Source of the DNA: an uncultured Pelagibacteraceae bacterium
GTDB lineage: Bacteria; Pseudomonadota; Alphaproteobacteria; Pelagibacterales; Pelagibacteraceae
Reading direction: 5' to 3'
DNA: 41,182 bases
NCBI GenBank assembly: GCA_902542165.1
Contig: CACBTF010000005.1
Coordinates: 1-41,182 of the forward strand
Under the pieces are notes generated by a model, which was not told the origin of the DNA, made no database searches, and was given only the letters and a program-made list of their open reading frames with translations. The translations under genes and the position numbers were made by a program. Of this stretch, positions 40,812 to 41,182 are shown piece by piece. Each line of letters starts with the position of its first letter. The stretch's first letter is position 1.

Positions 40812-41182
40812 TATACTCTCCTTCTTTTTGGTGGTCTTGCTCCATTATGTGGCATAGGTGTTGTATCTTTAATTGATAAAATTTTAAATCCTCTTGATTG
40901 TAATGACCTTAAAGCAGTTTCTCTGCCAGATCCAGGCCCTTTGACTTGAACGGTCAATGTTCTTAAACCTTGTTCATAAGCTTTTGCTCCAGCATCATCT
41001 GCTGCTACTTGCGCGGCGTAAGGAGTAGATTTTCTTGAACCTTTAAATCCTTTTGCACCTGCAGAAGACCAAGAGACAACATTTCCATTTTCATCAGCAA
41101 TTGAAATAATTGTGTTGTTAAAAGTTGAATATACAAAAGCTATTCCAGAAGTAATATTTTTTTTTATTTTTTTCTTTTTTTT
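40811..41182 (-). CDS. rpsK: 30S ribosomal protein S11, partial at window edge
   Basis: Reverse translation ...[57 protein letters not shown]...[47 protein letters not shown] overlap with rpoA. Confidence 0.97.
   Translation of the reverse strand, partial: KKKKKIKKNITSGIAFVYSTFNNTIISIADENGNVVSWSSAGAKGFKGSRKSTPYAAQVAADDAGAKAYEQGLRTLTVQVKGPGSGRETALRSLQSRGFKILSIKDTTPMPHNGARPPKRRRV

Noticed and set aside
1-41182. CRISPR array, prophage, transposase or integrase
   Set aside because: No regularly spaced direct repeats and no cas, phage or transposase-like translations seen on either strand
41156-41182. T-rich run at the right edge as a terminator
   Set aside because: It is the complement of Lys codons in the N-terminal part of rpsK (KKKIKK)

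Overview
Strongly AT-rich, gene-dense bacterial chromosome segment. Protein content, gene order and extreme compaction look like a streamlined alphaproteobacterium, probably SAR11/Pelagibacterales (inference; no search was run). Most of the window is core metabolism: ribD-nrdR-glyA-rpiB, hemB, a fully overlapping block dapA-smpB-folK-RSH-pyrE-pdxJ-acpS-lepB-rnc-recO, gatCAB, ruvX, pyrB-pyrC-like-plsY-topA-ridA, galU-ugd, panC, mgtE, lipB, and the end of the ribosomal operon (rpsK-rpoA-rplQ-rluC-like). An accessory-looking block at about 14.2-23.7 kb holds a glycosyltransferase, tRNA-Ser(GCU), RarD-like permease, a TPP riboswitch plus an SSS-family transporter (thiV-like) split by a frameshift at a C8/G8 tract, umuDC, an amino-acid-type ABC SBP and permease without an ATPase, and a MATE exporter. 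The best second-look items are: (1) the riboswitch-thiV locus, with the aptamer squeezed between the umuC stop and the thiV start and an apparent frameshift; (2) a textbook GTTC-N7-GTTC SOS box on a strong promoter in front of umuDC; (3) a dihydroorotase homolog next to pyrB lacking the HxH metal motif; (4) an RSH (p)ppGpp enzyme lacking the region between TGS and ACT; (5) an atypical CxC zinc knuckle in NrdR; (6) extreme gene overlap, including convergent genes sharing TTAA/CTAA stops. I did not find a CRISPR array, prophage, transposon or clear new defence system.
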